A stretch of DNA of 64,000 nt from Rhinopomastus cyanomelas (GCA_013400115.1 VXBP01003605.1:186001-250000), one strand, 5' to 3'; shown: positions 22,563-35,645, numbered from the stretch's first letter. Program-made: numbers and translations. Notes: generated by a model not told the origin, from the sequence alone.

Positions 22563-23417
22563 CACGTAAATTGCACGTGCAGGAGAAGGTGCAGCGTCTG
22601 TTTTGGCTCTCAGACAGCAACACGTTAGAGAGTCACGTTTTGCCTCTCCCGACTGGCACATTCACCTCAGTGTTGTAAATGATTGTTTTTCAGGCTGATT
22701 CATCCACACTTCTGAGCTTTGCTTTGGGTTTCTACCATAACCCGGTATTGGAGAGTAATTAGACAAAGAAAGAAGAAGTAGGTCTGAAGTTATGAAACAA
22801 AACTGCCACGTGAATTTATTGCCTGTGGTTCTTCAGGACCGGGTCATCTGCTGCGACTCCTTTTAATAGCTCCCTGGCTTTAATGTGATCAGACCAAGTG
22901 TAGCATTTTGTTCCTGAGGTGCGGTTGGGTTCTCCTGCGCTGTTGTTGGCACAAACCCCGTTGTAAAGGGGTGGGAGCACTGAAGCGCCCTGAAGTTGGG
23001 TACACCCAAACCACGGGTGCCTGAAGCACTTCTCTTTCCTTAGTCAGCTACTGTGTGATGCCGCCGGCAGAAACCTTTAATAAAAGTGTTATTGACTTCT
23101 CTGGGAGTTTGTAAATGCCTCCCTTTTCAATATGGTTTGAAGGCTGACGTGCAGGGAACTTGACTAACATAAAATTTTGCTGTATTTCCTAGGAGAAACA
23201 GACAGACCTGAAACGATAGCTTCACCTTCCTTTCTTTTCTTAGTCCATTTGAAAGAGCAACAAACCTACAGACCCTCCTCGGTGACTCTCTTTGGCCTCT
23301 CTCCGTCAGGTTTGTCAGTGATGTCTGCTGTGTCCCTTTCCTCCCTCTCTCATAGCACTCTGAGCATGTGGAGCTGTCTTGGGGGACTGGTGGGGACATG
23401 TCTGGACACAGGGGACA
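22563..23417. other. Intron 1 segment without recognisable features
   Basis: Ordinary intronic sequence. I see no repeat, exon or RNA gene. Confidence 0.5.
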
Positions 23418-23504
23418 TGTAGTGGATGTGGTGGGGTTGGATTGCTGGTTGGACTTGATGGTCTTGGAGGTCTCTTCCAACCTTAATGATCCTGTGATTC
23501 TGTG
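23418..23504 (+). repeat. CR1 3'-tail fragment
   Basis: 'ttggacttgatggtcttggaggtctcttccaacctt' followed by 'gatcctgtgattctgtg' is a CR1 3' UTR. It faces an oppositely oriented CR1 tail about 30 bases away. Confidence 0.85.
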
Positions 23505-23536
23505 GAGAGAGTTGGGGTTTCTGTAGGGCTGTGATG

Positions 23537-23817
23537 AGAATCATAGAATCATTCAACTTGGAAGAGACCTCCAAGATCATCCAGTCCAATCATCAACCCA
23601 ACCCTACCCTGCCCACTAAATCCTGCACCTCAGGGCCACATCTACTCATTTGTTGAACCCCTCTAGGGATGGTGACTCCCCCCCCATCTCTGGGCAGCCT
23701 GTTCCAACCGCTGACCACTCTGTCAGTGAAGAAATTCATCCTGATGTCCAACCTACCCCTCTCCTGGCACAACTTGAGGCCATTTCCTCTTGTTCTATCG
23801 CTGGTGAAGAGACCAGG
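23537..23817 (-). mobile_element. CR1 type E 3' end
   Basis: On the + strand: 'catagaatcattcaacttggaagag' through 'tcttgttctatcgctggtgaagagacc'. It is uninterrupted and serves as the template that shows the nested insertion at 20732-20899. Confidence 0.9.
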
Positions 23818-25652
23818 ATAGGGCTTCTGAAGGTGTGGAGAGGAGCTGGTTTTGGTGTGCTAGGAGGGTGTCTTCCCCAGCAATTCTTGGCCCTGGCAAG
23901 CAAGCCTGAGCTGTGTCCCAGCTCTGGGTAGGGAGCTTTGAGCTGCTCTGAGCTTGGGGAGAGAAAGCACTGACAAACATCTGCCGCTACTTCCATGGAA
24001 CCAGCCACTCTAAGTGCAATCAGGAAGAAGATATAAACATAGTTGTTTCTTTATTCAGCCAACAGAAGGTACCAGGAGGTACAAATTAGCTCTTAAAAGG
24101 TCTGACCTATTTCTGCAGGCTTTTCTTACAAAAATCCCATCAGCACACAGCCTGGTTTACAGAAACACATCGCAGGTTACAGTCCTCTTCAAGGTGCATC
24201 ATCCCACAGTCAGTTTCAAACACCCAGTGTCTTTCTGACAATGAGCTGTTTTCTTTTTCTCCGAGGGATTATTCAGAAACTGGCATCTCGTGTCAAGTGA
24301 ATGGTTAATCAAGCTCTGGTTAATCCCATAGAGCCACAATGCCGGTCACTGGTGGTCAGCCTTGCCTTTGGAGAGACAAGAAAAGAGGACACTGGTCTGT
24401 GCAGTTCTCAGACCAGTGATTGACAGTATCACAAAATGGGATTTGAGACTTTGTGACAAGATGAGGTGAGAATGAAGGTTGGTGCAAAACTAGCAGTATG
24501 TGTCTGTTGGAGCTTAACAGTGCTTACAAGTAAAAGAAATGAGGCTCTGGGAAGCTTCTTTCCCTCACCCATCCCAAGTGCTACCTCGTGGAATGAACTG
24601 GAGGCTGGCTCATAGCTGCCTGGTCACTGGGTCAGGGTTTATGAAGGTGCTGCCATAGCTACCAGAGAGAAAAGAGAGTGTGCCAGTAAGAAGTCATTTC
24701 TTTATGGAGTTCGTTTGAGGTGACAAGCTGCAGCAGCAGCCGCTGCTGCTGTGCCCTAGGTCCTGCTGTGAACTGGGTTAGATACTGGAGTAAAACTCCT
24801 CATTAGCTGCTCTAGTAGTGCAACTCATATTTACATCAAAGATTTCCTGGGCTGTACCCCAAGATCCTGTTTCTCTTCCCTTGGTCCTGTTTAGCCTTTT
24901 GCCAAAGAAAAAGAATACCCCCAAGTACCAGCTTCACAAGTCCCACAGGTACTTCAGACAGTAGTTGTCAGTGAGACAGCAGCCACTGGAGTCCGGACTG
25001 GTGAGAGCTCCGGAGGCACTGAGGTGCCAGCAGAGCAGTTGGGGCTGAGAAGAGGAACTGCCTGTGCGAGGGGCTGGTGGCTTCACAAGTCAGGAGGTGT
25101 TGGGCAGCTCTCAGAGGTGGCGTCTCCCACCAGTCTTCAGAGACATTTACATGCATTGCTGGTAAAGTGCCTCTGAAGCACTGGTGCAGAATTGTTCCAA
25201 GCACTGTGTTAGCTTCATGCTTGTTTTGTCATCCGAGTGGCTCCTCTCATCTCGTTTGCGAGGCTAGGGCTCACAGGTTATTCTTTCAGTAGCTTTTGTT
25301 CAGCCCACAGTGTCTGTATCTGCAGTGAGCATTAAATACGGAGAGCAATGGGCCTGCCTGTTGCTGGTCCAGAGGAGTTATCAATAGCTGGCAGAGCCCA
25401 CCTTCGTTTTGCTGTAGGTGAACATAGTGGCTGCAGTGTGTTTGGGCTACTCAGCAGTGCCTGTGGGCAAAGGCTGCTCCCTTTCCTCTGCCTATGACCC
25501 ACAGCCCTTGAGATGCACCTACTGTAGGTGAGGATGGATGTTTGGGCAGTTAGGACAGACTGGGGTTCTGGAAATGCAGTATCTGTGTGCAGGTGCTCTG
25601 CTGTGTGCAGGTGTTTTCTGTAGGGCAGCTTCTCTTCACCCAGAGGTATACA
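23818..25652. other. Intron 1 segment without recognisable features
   Basis: About 1.8 kb with no CR1 and no convincing exon on either strand. Confidence 0.5.
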
Positions 25653-26262
25653 CATAGAATCATAGAATCATTAGGGATTGGAAGGGACCTCAAAAGATCA
25701 TCTAGTCTGATTCCCCTGACACAGCGGCATCATCTAGACCAAGTCATACAGGAACACATCCAGGCAGGTCTTAAACATCTCCAGCAAAGGAGACTCCACA
25801 ACTGCCCTGAGCAGCCTGTTCCAGGGCTCTGTCACCCTCACTGTGAACAAGTTCCTTCTCGTATTTACGTGGAAACTCTTATGTTCCAGCTCACACCCAC
25901 GGCCCCTCGTCCCATCACTAGAGGACATTGAGAAGAGCCTGGCTACATCCTCCTGACATGTTTACAGACATTAATGAAGTCACCCCACAGTCTCCTCTTT
26001 TCCAAGCTACAGAGACCCAACTCCCTCAGCCTCTCCTCAGAAGGGAGGTGCTCCACCTCCTTCATCATCCTCGTTGCCCTGCACTGGACTCTCTCCAGCA
26101 GCTCCACATCCCTGTTGAACTGAGAGGCCCAGAACTGGACACAAGACTCCAGGTGTGGTCTCAGCAGGGCAGAGTAGAGGGGGAGAAGAACCTCTCTTGA
26201 TCTGCTAACCACCCCCCTTCTGATCCACCCCAAGATGCTGTTAGCTCTCTTGGTGGTCACTT
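25653..26262 (-). mobile_element. CR1 type A, about 610 bp
   Basis: On the - strand ORF2 is open over 25943-26260 (SREVLLPLYSALLRPHLESC), followed by the C-terminal part and a canonical doubled tail ('catagaatcatagaatcattaggg' on +). It is very similar to the 42560-43050 part of the 41650 copy. Confidence 0.92.
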
Positions 26263-26699
26263 CAAAGTTGTTGCATTTGTGAACATTCAGTCAGGTACAA
26301 GTGCCCAGCTCCGCGATTTGGATGTTAATGGATCATTGCGCTGTCAGAAGATAGGAAAGAAATAGAGCCTGGCTCTTTATTTCCTCAAATTTGTATTCAC
26401 TCCTGGTCTGCATTTGACTGGGAGCCACTCACACTGCCTGGCACAGGTTGGTTGTGCCACAGTGCCACTGCTGTGCACGGAGCATTGTCTGCTCCTTGTT
26501 CCATGCTTGAACGTTCTTCTGCCTTCCACCATGCACTGACCTGCAAGGCTGCTCTCCCAGGTTGGCTGAAAGGGCTGCACCTCTGCAAGGCACCGATTTG
26601 GGTTATGCATTGAGATGCTGCACTTGGCTTTAACCAGTGCTTTGCCATGGAAGGGATGTGAACACCTCCCTGGTAGTGCCCCATGCCTCTTGGCATCAC

Positions 26700-26865
26700 T
26701 TCATAGAATCATAGATCATAGAATCAGGGATTGGAAGGGACCTCGAAAGATCATCTAGTCCCATCCCCCTGCCACAGCAGGACCACCTAGACCAAGTCAC
26801 ACAGGAACACATGCAGGCAGGTCTTAAACTTCTCCAGAGAAGGAGACTCCACAAACTCCCCTGGA
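26700..26865 (-). mobile_element. CR1 type A short 3' end with extended tail
   Basis: The tail holds about three octamer-like repeats ('catagaatcatagatcatagaatc'). It is truncated in the last ORF2 codons and abuts an older CR1 in opposite orientation shortly after. Confidence 0.88.
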
Positions 26866-26904
26866 GTTGTCCTGGTGCTCAGCTGTTGAACTACTGTGTC
26901 AGGA

Positions 26905-27472
26905 AGATGGGGACAGAAGGCCAGCAGACTGCGTGAGGAGACTCTGCCTCTCTCCTCTGCCCTGGTGAACTCACCTGGATTCCTGCATCCAGCTCTGGAG
27001 CCCCCAACACAAGAAGGATGAGGAGCTGTTGGAGTAGGTCCAGAGGAGGCCATGAAAATGCTCGGCAGGCTGGAGCCCTGCTGCTCTGAGGACAGCCTGA
27101 GACAGTTGGGGTTGTTGAGCTTAAAGAGGAGAAGGCTTTGTGGGGATCTTATAGTGACCTTCCAGTCCTTGAAAGGGGCTATCAGAAGGCTGGGGAAGAC
27201 TGTTTACAAGGGCAGGGAATGATAGAATGAGGAGTCATATTTTAAGCTGTGAAAGGGCAGATTTAGATCAGACATCAGGAGAAAGTTCTTGAATCTGAAG
27301 GTGGTAGATCCCCGGAACAGGTTGCCTAGAGTTCCCATCCCTGGAGCCGTTCAAGGTCAGGCTGGATGGGACTCTAGACAGTCTGGTCTGGTGAGAGATG
27401 TTCCTGCTTCTTTCGGGGGGGTTGGACTAGATCACCTCTGGATGTCCCGTCCAAGCTTCTTATTCTGTGTTT
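26905..27472 (+). mobile_element. Old CR1, 5'-truncated and decayed
   Basis: The ORF2 C-terminal part is recognisable but out of frame ('ctctggagcccccaacacaagaagg', 'aggaggccatgaaaatgctc', 'tcaaggtcaggctggatggg') and ends with a degenerate UTR ('ttggactagatcacctctgg'). It is related to the 46709-47442 and 51684-52164 copies. Confidence 0.85.
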
Positions 27473-27887
27473 GTGAGAGGAGACACATGGACACCTCTGC
27501 TTACCTGCTTAGCTCTTTGAGTGTCTCCACCACCATTGTCATCCTTGGGTGATGATGGCCCTTGCTTCATGCGGGAGAAACATCAAAATTCTTCTGCCTG
27601 AGAAAAGGCAGGAAAAGGGAGATGTTTGAAATCACAGGTTAGCATCCATGGTGGTGAGTAGAGAATCATTACTGGCTGTTTTCGTTCAGACGTGTCTATT
27701 TATTGTACACCTGAAAGCAAAGCTAATCCATCAGCTCATCGTGCTTCTATGTTAAGGCCTGTGTGCTGCTGGTGGTGCAAAGCTGGTGGTGACCCTCTGC
27801 TTTAACACTCTATGGGTATTTTGTGCCATCCAGGGATTCCCAAGTCGGGTGTTCAGGAATAAAATGTGAACATCTTTGCTCCCAGTC
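27473..27887. other. Intron 1 segment without recognisable features
   Basis: A short intronic spacer between two old CR1 copies. Nothing is supported in it. Confidence 0.5.
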
Positions 27888-28008
27888 ACAGGTTCACAGG
27901 CTGGTTTGGGTTGGGACCTCAGAGCTCACTCAGCTCCTGCCCCCTGTCATGGGCAGGAACTCCTCTCTCCAGACCAGGTTGTGCAGAGACAAATCCAGCC
28001 TGGTCTTT
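27888..28008 (-). repeat. Decayed old CR1 3' end
   Basis: 'tcacaggctggtttgggttgggacctcagagc...ccagcctggtctttgg' matches the layout of an old CR1 3' end on the - strand. Several positions are mutated. Confidence 0.65.
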
Positions 28009-28959
28009 GGTGAAGAGATCTTTTATGAGTGTGGAGGTGTTGATCTCTTGTTTTTCCTAGCGGAAAGTACAGCCAATTTATTTTAGGGAACTGCATAGGA
28101 TGCTTTTAATTACTCTTTTCCATAAGTGTAGACATGGTGTGACATGACTGATGAACATCACGGGAACTGCCCTTGGTGGCTTCAAGTTGTTTCCCAGTTA
28201 CCTCTGTGCAAACATGACACAGAGATAGAGCAGGAAGGTTCTTCTGTTCTGACAAGTGAATGTTTTTTTAATCATACCTCATTGAATTTGTTCTGTAAAC
28301 CCTGTTTTTCTGGCATTCTTGGGAGGCTCTTGGGTTCTAAGACGTTGTACGACATGACATGGAGGTAGGCTGCTACTTACCCTCAGGAAACGTACTCAGT
28401 TCTGCTGGATTAGGCCTCTCAGAACTTTTAAGCTGTGTGAGCATATTTTAAATCTTCATCACGAACAAGATCCACCGGGCAGCGTCTGTCATTCAGCAGC
28501 AACGTGGCATCAGCGTTTTATCACTTCAAGCACTAACAGCAACTTAAGGCAGAGAACAGAAAAACCAATCACATCTGCTGTTGCTCTGGCAGCTGGCTGG
28601 ACTGTAAGGTCAGTGGAATCAACTCAGATTCAAATCACAAAGGAAATTGTGTGCAGTGTGGCACTAATTACTCAGCTTTCTGCCGCTTTAATGAGCTCAT
28701 GTCTATGTAGACCTATGGAATCTCTTACTGGTTTCATTGTGGTGTTGGTTTTTCTTGCCTTCGCTGGGAAGTCCATGCCTCCAGGTGTACAGTACAGTGC
28801 TGCTGTTGCTACTCCTAGTGATTTATTGCATTAGGAAATCTGAACTTCAGACTCAGCTGGTGAGTTTTTCTCTCTTGTCTTTTCACTGGCTTCACTGAAC
28901 CTCACGGGCAGCTTATTTCTCACGGCAGTGTCTGGATGGGTTCAGTGTGTAGAGTGGGG

Positions 28960-29034
28960 TGGGTGTCCAGTCACAGGCTAGGAGGTCTTCATCTCAGAGG
29001 TCTTCTCCAGCCTCAGTAAGTCTGTGATTCTGAG
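28960..29034 (+). repeat. Decayed CR1 3' tail
   Basis: 'gaggtcttctccagcctcagtaagtctgtgattctg' resembles a CR1 tail. The upstream part is too decayed to place. Confidence 0.5.
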
Positions 29035-29754
29035 CTGAGGCTGGGAATGGTGTGGGGAACAGTGTGGAATAAGTGTTTCAATAGGGTTTGATGTATGGAA
29101 GTAAAGAAGGACAATGAACGACACTGAGGGAAGGGTCTCTTGGAGCAAGACAGATTCTGTGATTTTGATTGCAAAGAGTGAACACAAGTTCATGATGCTT
29201 GTGCAGACAGTTCAGATTTGAGGCTCATCTCTTCCTGAGAGCTTGAGAAATCTGAGGCTCAGTTTTGAATAGATGTAGAGAAGAGGGAGTTTTGACAATA
29301 CTGCCAACTTCCAGCAGGTCTCTAGAATGAGCCAACTGTCATTTTGCAGAGGTTGCTAGCAGTAGATTTGGATGAATAGTCCAAGGGACATGAAACAATG
29401 CTTCTCTTACAGTGAAATGACTCCATTTCTTTATGTCCCCCCTGCTCAAAAGCATCTGGGTGCTTGGATTTCTCAAAGAGCTGCAGTGATTTTTGAGAGG
29501 ATAAACCAGCAAATTTCCTCCCTCGTTTTGTTTTCTTAAAATAACCACCATCTGTTTTATTGAAAATTCACTTGCCTGTGTCTCCATGTTTAAGAATCAT
29601 CTATGTAAAATTCCCTCTTGAATATTCCAGTTCAGCCAGCACACAAGGAAGTGAAAACAAGGGCATTATGGCCAGAATCCAGCAGCTTCAGCTGCAGGAG
29701 TCCCTGCCAGTGGTGCCTCTGGTTGAGCACCACTTGCCACAGCAACCATGTGAG
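29035..29754. other. Intron 1 segment without recognisable features
   Basis: About 0.7 kb of ordinary intronic sequence. No repeat or exon is supported. Confidence 0.5.
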
Positions 29755-30172
29755 AATCACAGCATCACAGAATCACTCTGGCTGGAAAAGACCCCTGGGA
29801 TCATCAAGCCCACCCATCTACCCCACCTTAGAAGTTCACCCCTAAACCATATCCCTCAATACCTCATCCAAACACATACCTCATTAAACACATCCAGGGA
29901 TGGCAACTCAACAATCTCCCTGGGAAGCCCATTCCAGTGCTTGACCACCCTTTCTGTTAAAAATTCTTCCTAATGTCAAGTCTAAACCTTCCCTTGTGTA
30001 ACTGGAACCCATTCCCCCTTGTTCTATCGCTAATTTGTTGTGAGAAGAGACCAGCACCAGCCTCTCCACAATGTCCTTTCAGGTAGTCATAGAGAGTGAT
30101 GAGGTTTCCTCTCAGCCTCCTCTTCTTCAAACTGAAGAGCCCCAGGTCTTTCAGTCTTTCTTTATAAGATTT
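29755..30172 (-). mobile_element. CR1, 5'-truncated
   Basis: On the - strand ORF2 codes for SLKKRRLRGNLITLYDYLKG and FQLHKGRFRLDIRKNF, followed by a 3' UTR distinct from types A, B and E. The tail on the + strand is 'cacagcatcacagaatcactctggctgg'. Confidence 0.88.
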
Positions 30173-30829
30173 ATTGAGGATTAAAGCTGTAGATGAGCTC
30201 TGGGAGTTGAGCTCACCTGTCCCTGTCCAGTACAACAGTGATGGGTTTTTTAAGTCTTCAACTGGTTATGGATTCATGATCTTTTATAAAAAGGAGCTTC
30301 ATGGTGCTGAACATTTCCATTCGCCTCTGAATGAGCTGCGAGGTGGTTACCTGGCAGGATACAGGCAGAATGGTCACAGAAGCAGCGCTGCAGCTATTTA
30401 CAGCCACTTCTCCACAGCTCTGTAGGATTGTTAAAATGAACAACACTAATTATCATGTATTTCTTGAGACTGTGATGACTCAGCCACTGGTGTCATCAAC
30501 AGAGGAATGGAAACACGGTCCTTTCCTGCTTAGGAAAAACCACCCTCTGTGGTTTCGTGGCACAAATTACTCCAGTTAGCACTAGCAGCGCAGCTGGGAG
30601 TTTGGCTGCCCCCGATCTATCGAAGCTCCCGGTGTGTGAGAGCTGGCATCAGCCATTTTGGAAAGGTCTATTAATATGCAACATAAATGAAGTAGTGATT
30701 AGCTCTCTCTCTGTGCTGTGGGGAAGTGTTTGATTTGCAGATGTTACACAGTGCCTACTCCAGTTAGTTTCCAGGTCTGGGAGTGAGGAGGAGATGAACA
30801 CTGCTCTTGACCTGGATTGCTGGGATGAG

Positions 30830-31063
30830 GAACCCCACGAGAACAGGCCTGTAGGGAAGCCCTTCCTCATGGAAAGGGTGATCAGACACTGGAATGGACT
30901 GCCCAGGGCAGTGGTGGCATCCCCATCCCTGGAGATGTTTAAGAACAAACTGGATGTGGCCCTGAGTGCTCTGGTCTGGCTGATGTGGTGATGTTAGGTC
31001 ATAGGCTGCGACTGGATGAGGTCAGAGGGCTTTTGAGCCTCAATAATTCTGTGATTCTGTGAA
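30830..31063 (+). mobile_element. CR1 3' end
   Basis: The ORF2 C-terminus is intact over this piece (ERVIRHWNGLPRAVVASPSL), then 'gagcctcaataattctgtgattctgtg'. The N-terminal part of the open frame at 30794 is not CR1-like, so the element probably begins near 30830. Confidence 0.85.
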
Positions 31064-31286
31064 CCAATGGGTTTTACAGCAATTGAACTTCTTTGAAGAA
31101 AACCCTGCTGCTCAGCAGAGAGCTCTGTGGACTCCTACAGGGCTCTATAAGAAAAGAGATGCTTCTCTACTAAATTACACAATATATTACCAGAATGGAA
31201 TAGTTACAACCTCATTCATTGTGTCAGACTATTGTTCTCCTTGGCAGAAAACCCTTTCTCGCTGTGAGGGTGACCCTCCAACCTTG

Positions 31287-31380
31287 ACCATGGAAGCTAT
31301 GGAGACTCCATCCTTGGAGATATTTAAAACCTGACTGGCCATGGCCCTGAGCAACCTGCCTGTGGCTGACCCTGTTTTAA
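31287..31380 (+). repeat. Internal CR1 scrap
   Basis: 'gactccatccttggagatatttaaaacctgactgg' and 'ccctgagcaacctgcct' match the end of CR1 ORF2, but no 3' tail follows. It is diverged. Confidence 0.5.
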
Positions 31381-33445
31381 AGGGTGCTGCTGATCTCCTC
31401 TCAAGAGCTCCAAAGAATGAATATTGGTACTTAAAAAGTGACTGAGGTCAATCTGTGGAGTCACTGGATTGATGTGCAACTCTGTGTCTTGTCCAAGCAG
31501 GACCAAGGGCTGCCTGCTCCCCTTTCCAGCCTGCAAGGATCCCAGCGCACTACACACCCACGCATGATACCTGTGAGGAAGGTGACTCCACTGCTCCTCT
31601 GTCTCATGGGTAGGGTCTGGCACAACATCAGAGCTCTGGTTGTTGACCAGCAGGTAGAGACAAGTGTCATAACTCCTGGGTGTGCAGGAACACCATTACT
31701 GCTGTAGCTGAGTGTGACCTCAGATGAGCTAATAATGAGCTCCCTGCGCAAATAAGGATCTTGTAACACTTCATTTTAAAGACACTAAACTGGAAATGAG
31801 CTGTGCACTTCCTACTGTCATTCCCATCGCAGGGCTAACATGCCTGCTCTGTAACTTTGCCACAGCATTGCAGAGCCTGAGGCAGTGATTCACAAAACTT
31901 CCTCAGGGAGGACACCCTGCAGGGGACTGGGACCAGTTCTCAGCCGCAACAGCCAGGGCTTCCACTGTCTTGCCTGGAAGAAAGCAGAGCTGAACTGAAG
32001 ATTGCTCAGAAGCATATGGACCACCTAGTCCTTCTCCTGTTGAGGCAGCAGCCACCACAAGTGCTGCTCTGCAGCAAAACCAACTCCACCATGTTCTGAA
32101 GAGCTGAGACTGCCCAAGACGTTTTTTTTTAGCACAGGGGGGAGAAACCGAAGAATTACTAGGAAGAGATCAGGAGAAATCATAAAAAGCAAGATTTCCA
32201 CTGGATGGATGGAACTGTGGGAAAGAGGCTTTGGAGCTGTGGCCAAATTGGGCAGCCGTTGCGTTATTTTTAAACAGCATTTTATAAAGTGTAGTTTGAG
32301 GTTCGATATCTCCCTGGCAGAAATTGTGGTCCTTTTGGAGAAAACTCCTGACTGACTGAATTGTTTCACAAAACTCTCTAGACATCGTAATTCAGCAGGT
32401 CAGCTCATGTCAGACTTCTGTAACTACAGACCTGAAAGCCTTTGCAGCACTGGAGATCCCCTCAGCCTGCTGGCGATGGGCTGGGCTGATGAGCCCCCCC
32501 TGAGAGTAGCATTTGACAGGACAGCTCTAAAAAAACCAGTGGGTGCCTTCAAATTCAGCCTCTCAACACCACCCGCAGAGGTTTAAATCCAGTTGCCTTG
32601 CACAGGCCCACAGGGATGACCTTTGGCCTCGTAACTTCATTTCCACCATCCAGAATTTTTCCACAGAACAATTGAATAAGTTTCTGACTCACACTGGAAA
32701 TGTCTCTGCAGGATTGGCTAAGGCCATTAGAAATAAAGGCAGCGGCAAATAAAGGCAGCTCTGAGAAGTTCCAGCTATAAGCCCTGACAGTGGAGAGGTT
32801 CAACAACACAGTTTGTTGTGTCAGTCAGGAAGGTAGAAAAACCTCAACCACTTCCTAGGAATTTCAGCACGGGTCATTACAGAGGGATCTGGCACAACTA
32901 AGAAGTTTTGGGGCAGGGGGTGGATGCTCCTGCTGCCCTGCAGCTAAATGCTTTGCAGTAAGTTGGGTCTGCACAGCTCAGACACCTTGTGATGCTGCTC
33001 ACAGGATCAGCCCACCGCTGCCTCCAGCCTCCTGCTCTGCAAGGTCCCCATAGCTTTGGCTGAATGCATCACAGGACTGTGTTGCTAAACGGAGTGATCT
33101 CAGGAGGTAAAGTGTCTGTGGGCTTTGGGGTTGTGTTTTTCGGGGTATTGCAGATTCCTCAAGTCATTCTTTCCAGTGAGGTGGTTCCTTTCCTGGTTTG
33201 TCAGTGGCAGAAATTCCCAGTAACACAGCTTTCCTCTCTGCAGAGGAGTGTCCCGCTGGGCCAGAAGTCATTCTTCACTGATACAGCACCTGGTCACAGG
33301 TCTACATTTGCATTAGTGTCTTCTTAGCTTCCATATCTCTTTCTGCCCTGTTTTTGTTCTTAGCAGGTTTTGCTCCCTGCAGGCTCCCCTGCTCCAGGGC
33401 ACTAAAGTCATCTCCCTCTGGTACCTTGCTTCCAATTTGGAACCA
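31381..33445. other. Intron 1 segment without recognisable features
   Basis: About 2 kb with no CR1 and no convincing exon. I see nothing to annotate here. Confidence 0.5.
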
Positions 33446-34022
33446 CAAAACATTAGGTTTTGGAAGGGACCTCGGAAGATCATCTAGTTCCATCCCCCTG
33501 ACACAGCAGGATCACCTAGACCAAGTCACACAGGAACACATCCAGGTGGGCATTAAACACTTCCAGTGAAGGAGACTCCACAACCCCCCTGGGCAGCCTG
33601 TTCCGGTGCTCCATCACCCTCACTGTGAAGAAATTCCTTCTCACATTCATGTGGAACCTTCTGTGTTCCAGCTTACAGCCACTGCCCCTTGTCGTATTAC
33701 TAGAAGACATTGAGAAGAGCCTGGCTCCATCCTCCTCACACACACTCTTCACATATTTATAGACGTTAATGCAGTCACCCCTCAGTCTCCTCCAAGCTAA
33801 AGAGACCCAGCTCCCTCAGCCTTTCCTCATAAGGGAGGTGTTCTACTTCCTTTGTCCTCCTCATTGCTCTGTGCTGGACTCTCTCCAGCCGCTCTATGTC
33901 CTTCTTGAACTGAGGGGCCCAGAACTGGACATAGGACTCCAGATGTGGTCTCACTAGGGCAGAGCAGAGGGTGAGAAGAACCTCTCTCGATCTGCTAAGC
34001 ACCTCCCTTCTGATCCACCCCA
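33446..34022 (-). mobile_element. CR1 type A, about 580 bp
   Basis: On the - strand ORF2 reads SREVLLTLCSALVRPHLESY then the C-terminal block with NVRRNFFTVRVMEHRNRLPR, and the type A UTR. One short deletion near 33790 breaks the frame. Confidence 0.9.
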
Positions 34023-34904
34023 GCCTTCCTCAAGGGAAAAGTGCTCTTTGACAGGATAAAATATGTCAGCTATAATTCTTAAATCAGCTGGAGTATCGAA
34101 TCAGTTGGTCTGTGGGAACCAAATCACATGAACTGTCAGAAGAGCTCTGGTCAATAACAGAGAGAAGGTGCTGAGACGAGCTGATGCTGACCATGCATGC
34201 GCAATCCCAGAGCCTAACTGGGATGTCCTTTTCAGGCTGCACCAAGAGTCTCCAGCTAAACTTGCTTTGAAAGGACAGCTTGCAAACCAACTCCTGCTCA
34301 CAGGGAGGACCTCTGAGACTGTCAGTAGATTGAGAATGTTCCCTGCAGTGATGGTTCAACTGGTGAACTGTTCTGCTCAACCTAAATGATGCTTTTGCCC
34401 AGGTAATTTACTTTCCCACAATGTTTGCTGGCTGTTTGGTGTGAGGGTGATGGGTTTGTCCTCCTGAATGGTGGAAAAATCTCTCAGCTGCCCCGGTGAG
34501 TACATGAGTTGGTGTCTTCTATCGGTGAATCATTAGCTGGACCTCAAACTTCCTTCTCCAGAGTGGGCACAGGGTGATAACTGATCACACTTTGGTTTTG
34601 TGGAACATCCTATAGACTCTATAGTCTGAGTTACTGCCAGAGCGTTGTAGAGGCTGTATTAGATACTGCTGGAAAATGCTTCTTGCCAAGGAGAACCCTG
34701 ATTTGATCGTTTGCCAGCACTCGTAACATCCATAGAAGATCTTTTCCAGTTTGTGTAGGTACATGTGTAGCACATATTACCCTCTAATGTCTCAAATATT
34801 CTCAGGTTTTGTTATAAATAAAATAAATGGTGAGAAAATCTGGTGTGCTTAAGTGGGAAGTGGAACAGTGTGGCAGGTAGGTGACAGTGCAGGTGGGGAA
34901 GAGC
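34023..34904. other. Intron 1 segment without recognisable features
   Basis: About 0.9 kb of intronic sequence. No repeat or exon is supported. Confidence 0.5.
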
Positions 34905-35645
34905 CAGAAACTCCTAAGCAGTTCTGGAGAGTAGCCCTGAGGAGAGGGACTTGGGGGTGCTTGTGGATGAAAAGCTCAACATGAGCCAACAGTGTGTGCT
35001 TGTGGCCCAGAGGGCAAACCGGATCTTGGGCTGCATCAGGAGGAGTGTGGCCAGCAGGTCGAGGGAGGTGATTCTCCCCCTCTACTCTGCTCTGGTGAGA
35101 TCCCACCTGGAGGACTGCGTCCAGTTCTGGAGCCCTTATAGGATCATAGGATGTTAGGGACAAGAAGGATGTGAACATGGCTCAAGCGAGTGCAGAGGAG
35201 GGCCATGAAAGTGATCAGAGGGCTGGAGCACCTCTCCTATGAGGAGAGACTGAGGGAATTGGGGCTGTTGAGTCTGGAGAAGAGGAGGCTCCCAGGTGAC
35301 CTTATTGTGGCCTTCCAGTATCTGAAGGGGGCCTACAAAAAGGCTGGGGAGGGACTATTTAGGATGTCAGGTAGTGACAGGACTAGGGGGAATGGAGCAA
35401 AGCTGGAGATGGGTAGATTTAGAGTGGATGTGAGGAGGAAGTTCTTCACCATGAGAGTGGTGAGAGCCTGGAATGGGTTGCCCAGGGAGGTGGTGGAGGC
35501 CCCATCCCTGGAGGTGTTTATGGCCAGGCTGGATGAGGCTCTGGCCAGCCTGGTCTAGGGTGGGGTGTCCCTGCCTATGGCACGGGGGTTGGAACTGGAT
35601 GAGCCTGTGGTCCCTTCCAACCCTGAGTGATTCTGATTCCATAAT
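34905..35645 (+). mobile_element. CR1 type B, long 3' half
   Basis: The 5' part (34951-35135) codes for VDEKLNMSQQCVLVAQRANR and SREVILPLYSALVRSHLEDC, and the 3' part (35190-35558) is an intact C-terminal frame. Between them 35136-35159 is a foreign 24-bp piece that breaks the frame. The tail is 'gattctgattccataattct'. Confidence 0.92.
35136..35159 (-). repeat. 24-bp CR1-tail-like micro-insertion inside a CR1
   Basis: Related copies read '...ggagcccccaacacaagaagga' here. This copy has 'ttataggatcataggatg' plus a few bases in place of 'ccaac'. The extra bases resemble a CR1 3' tail on the - strand ('catagaatcatagaatcattaggg'). Confidence 0.5.
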
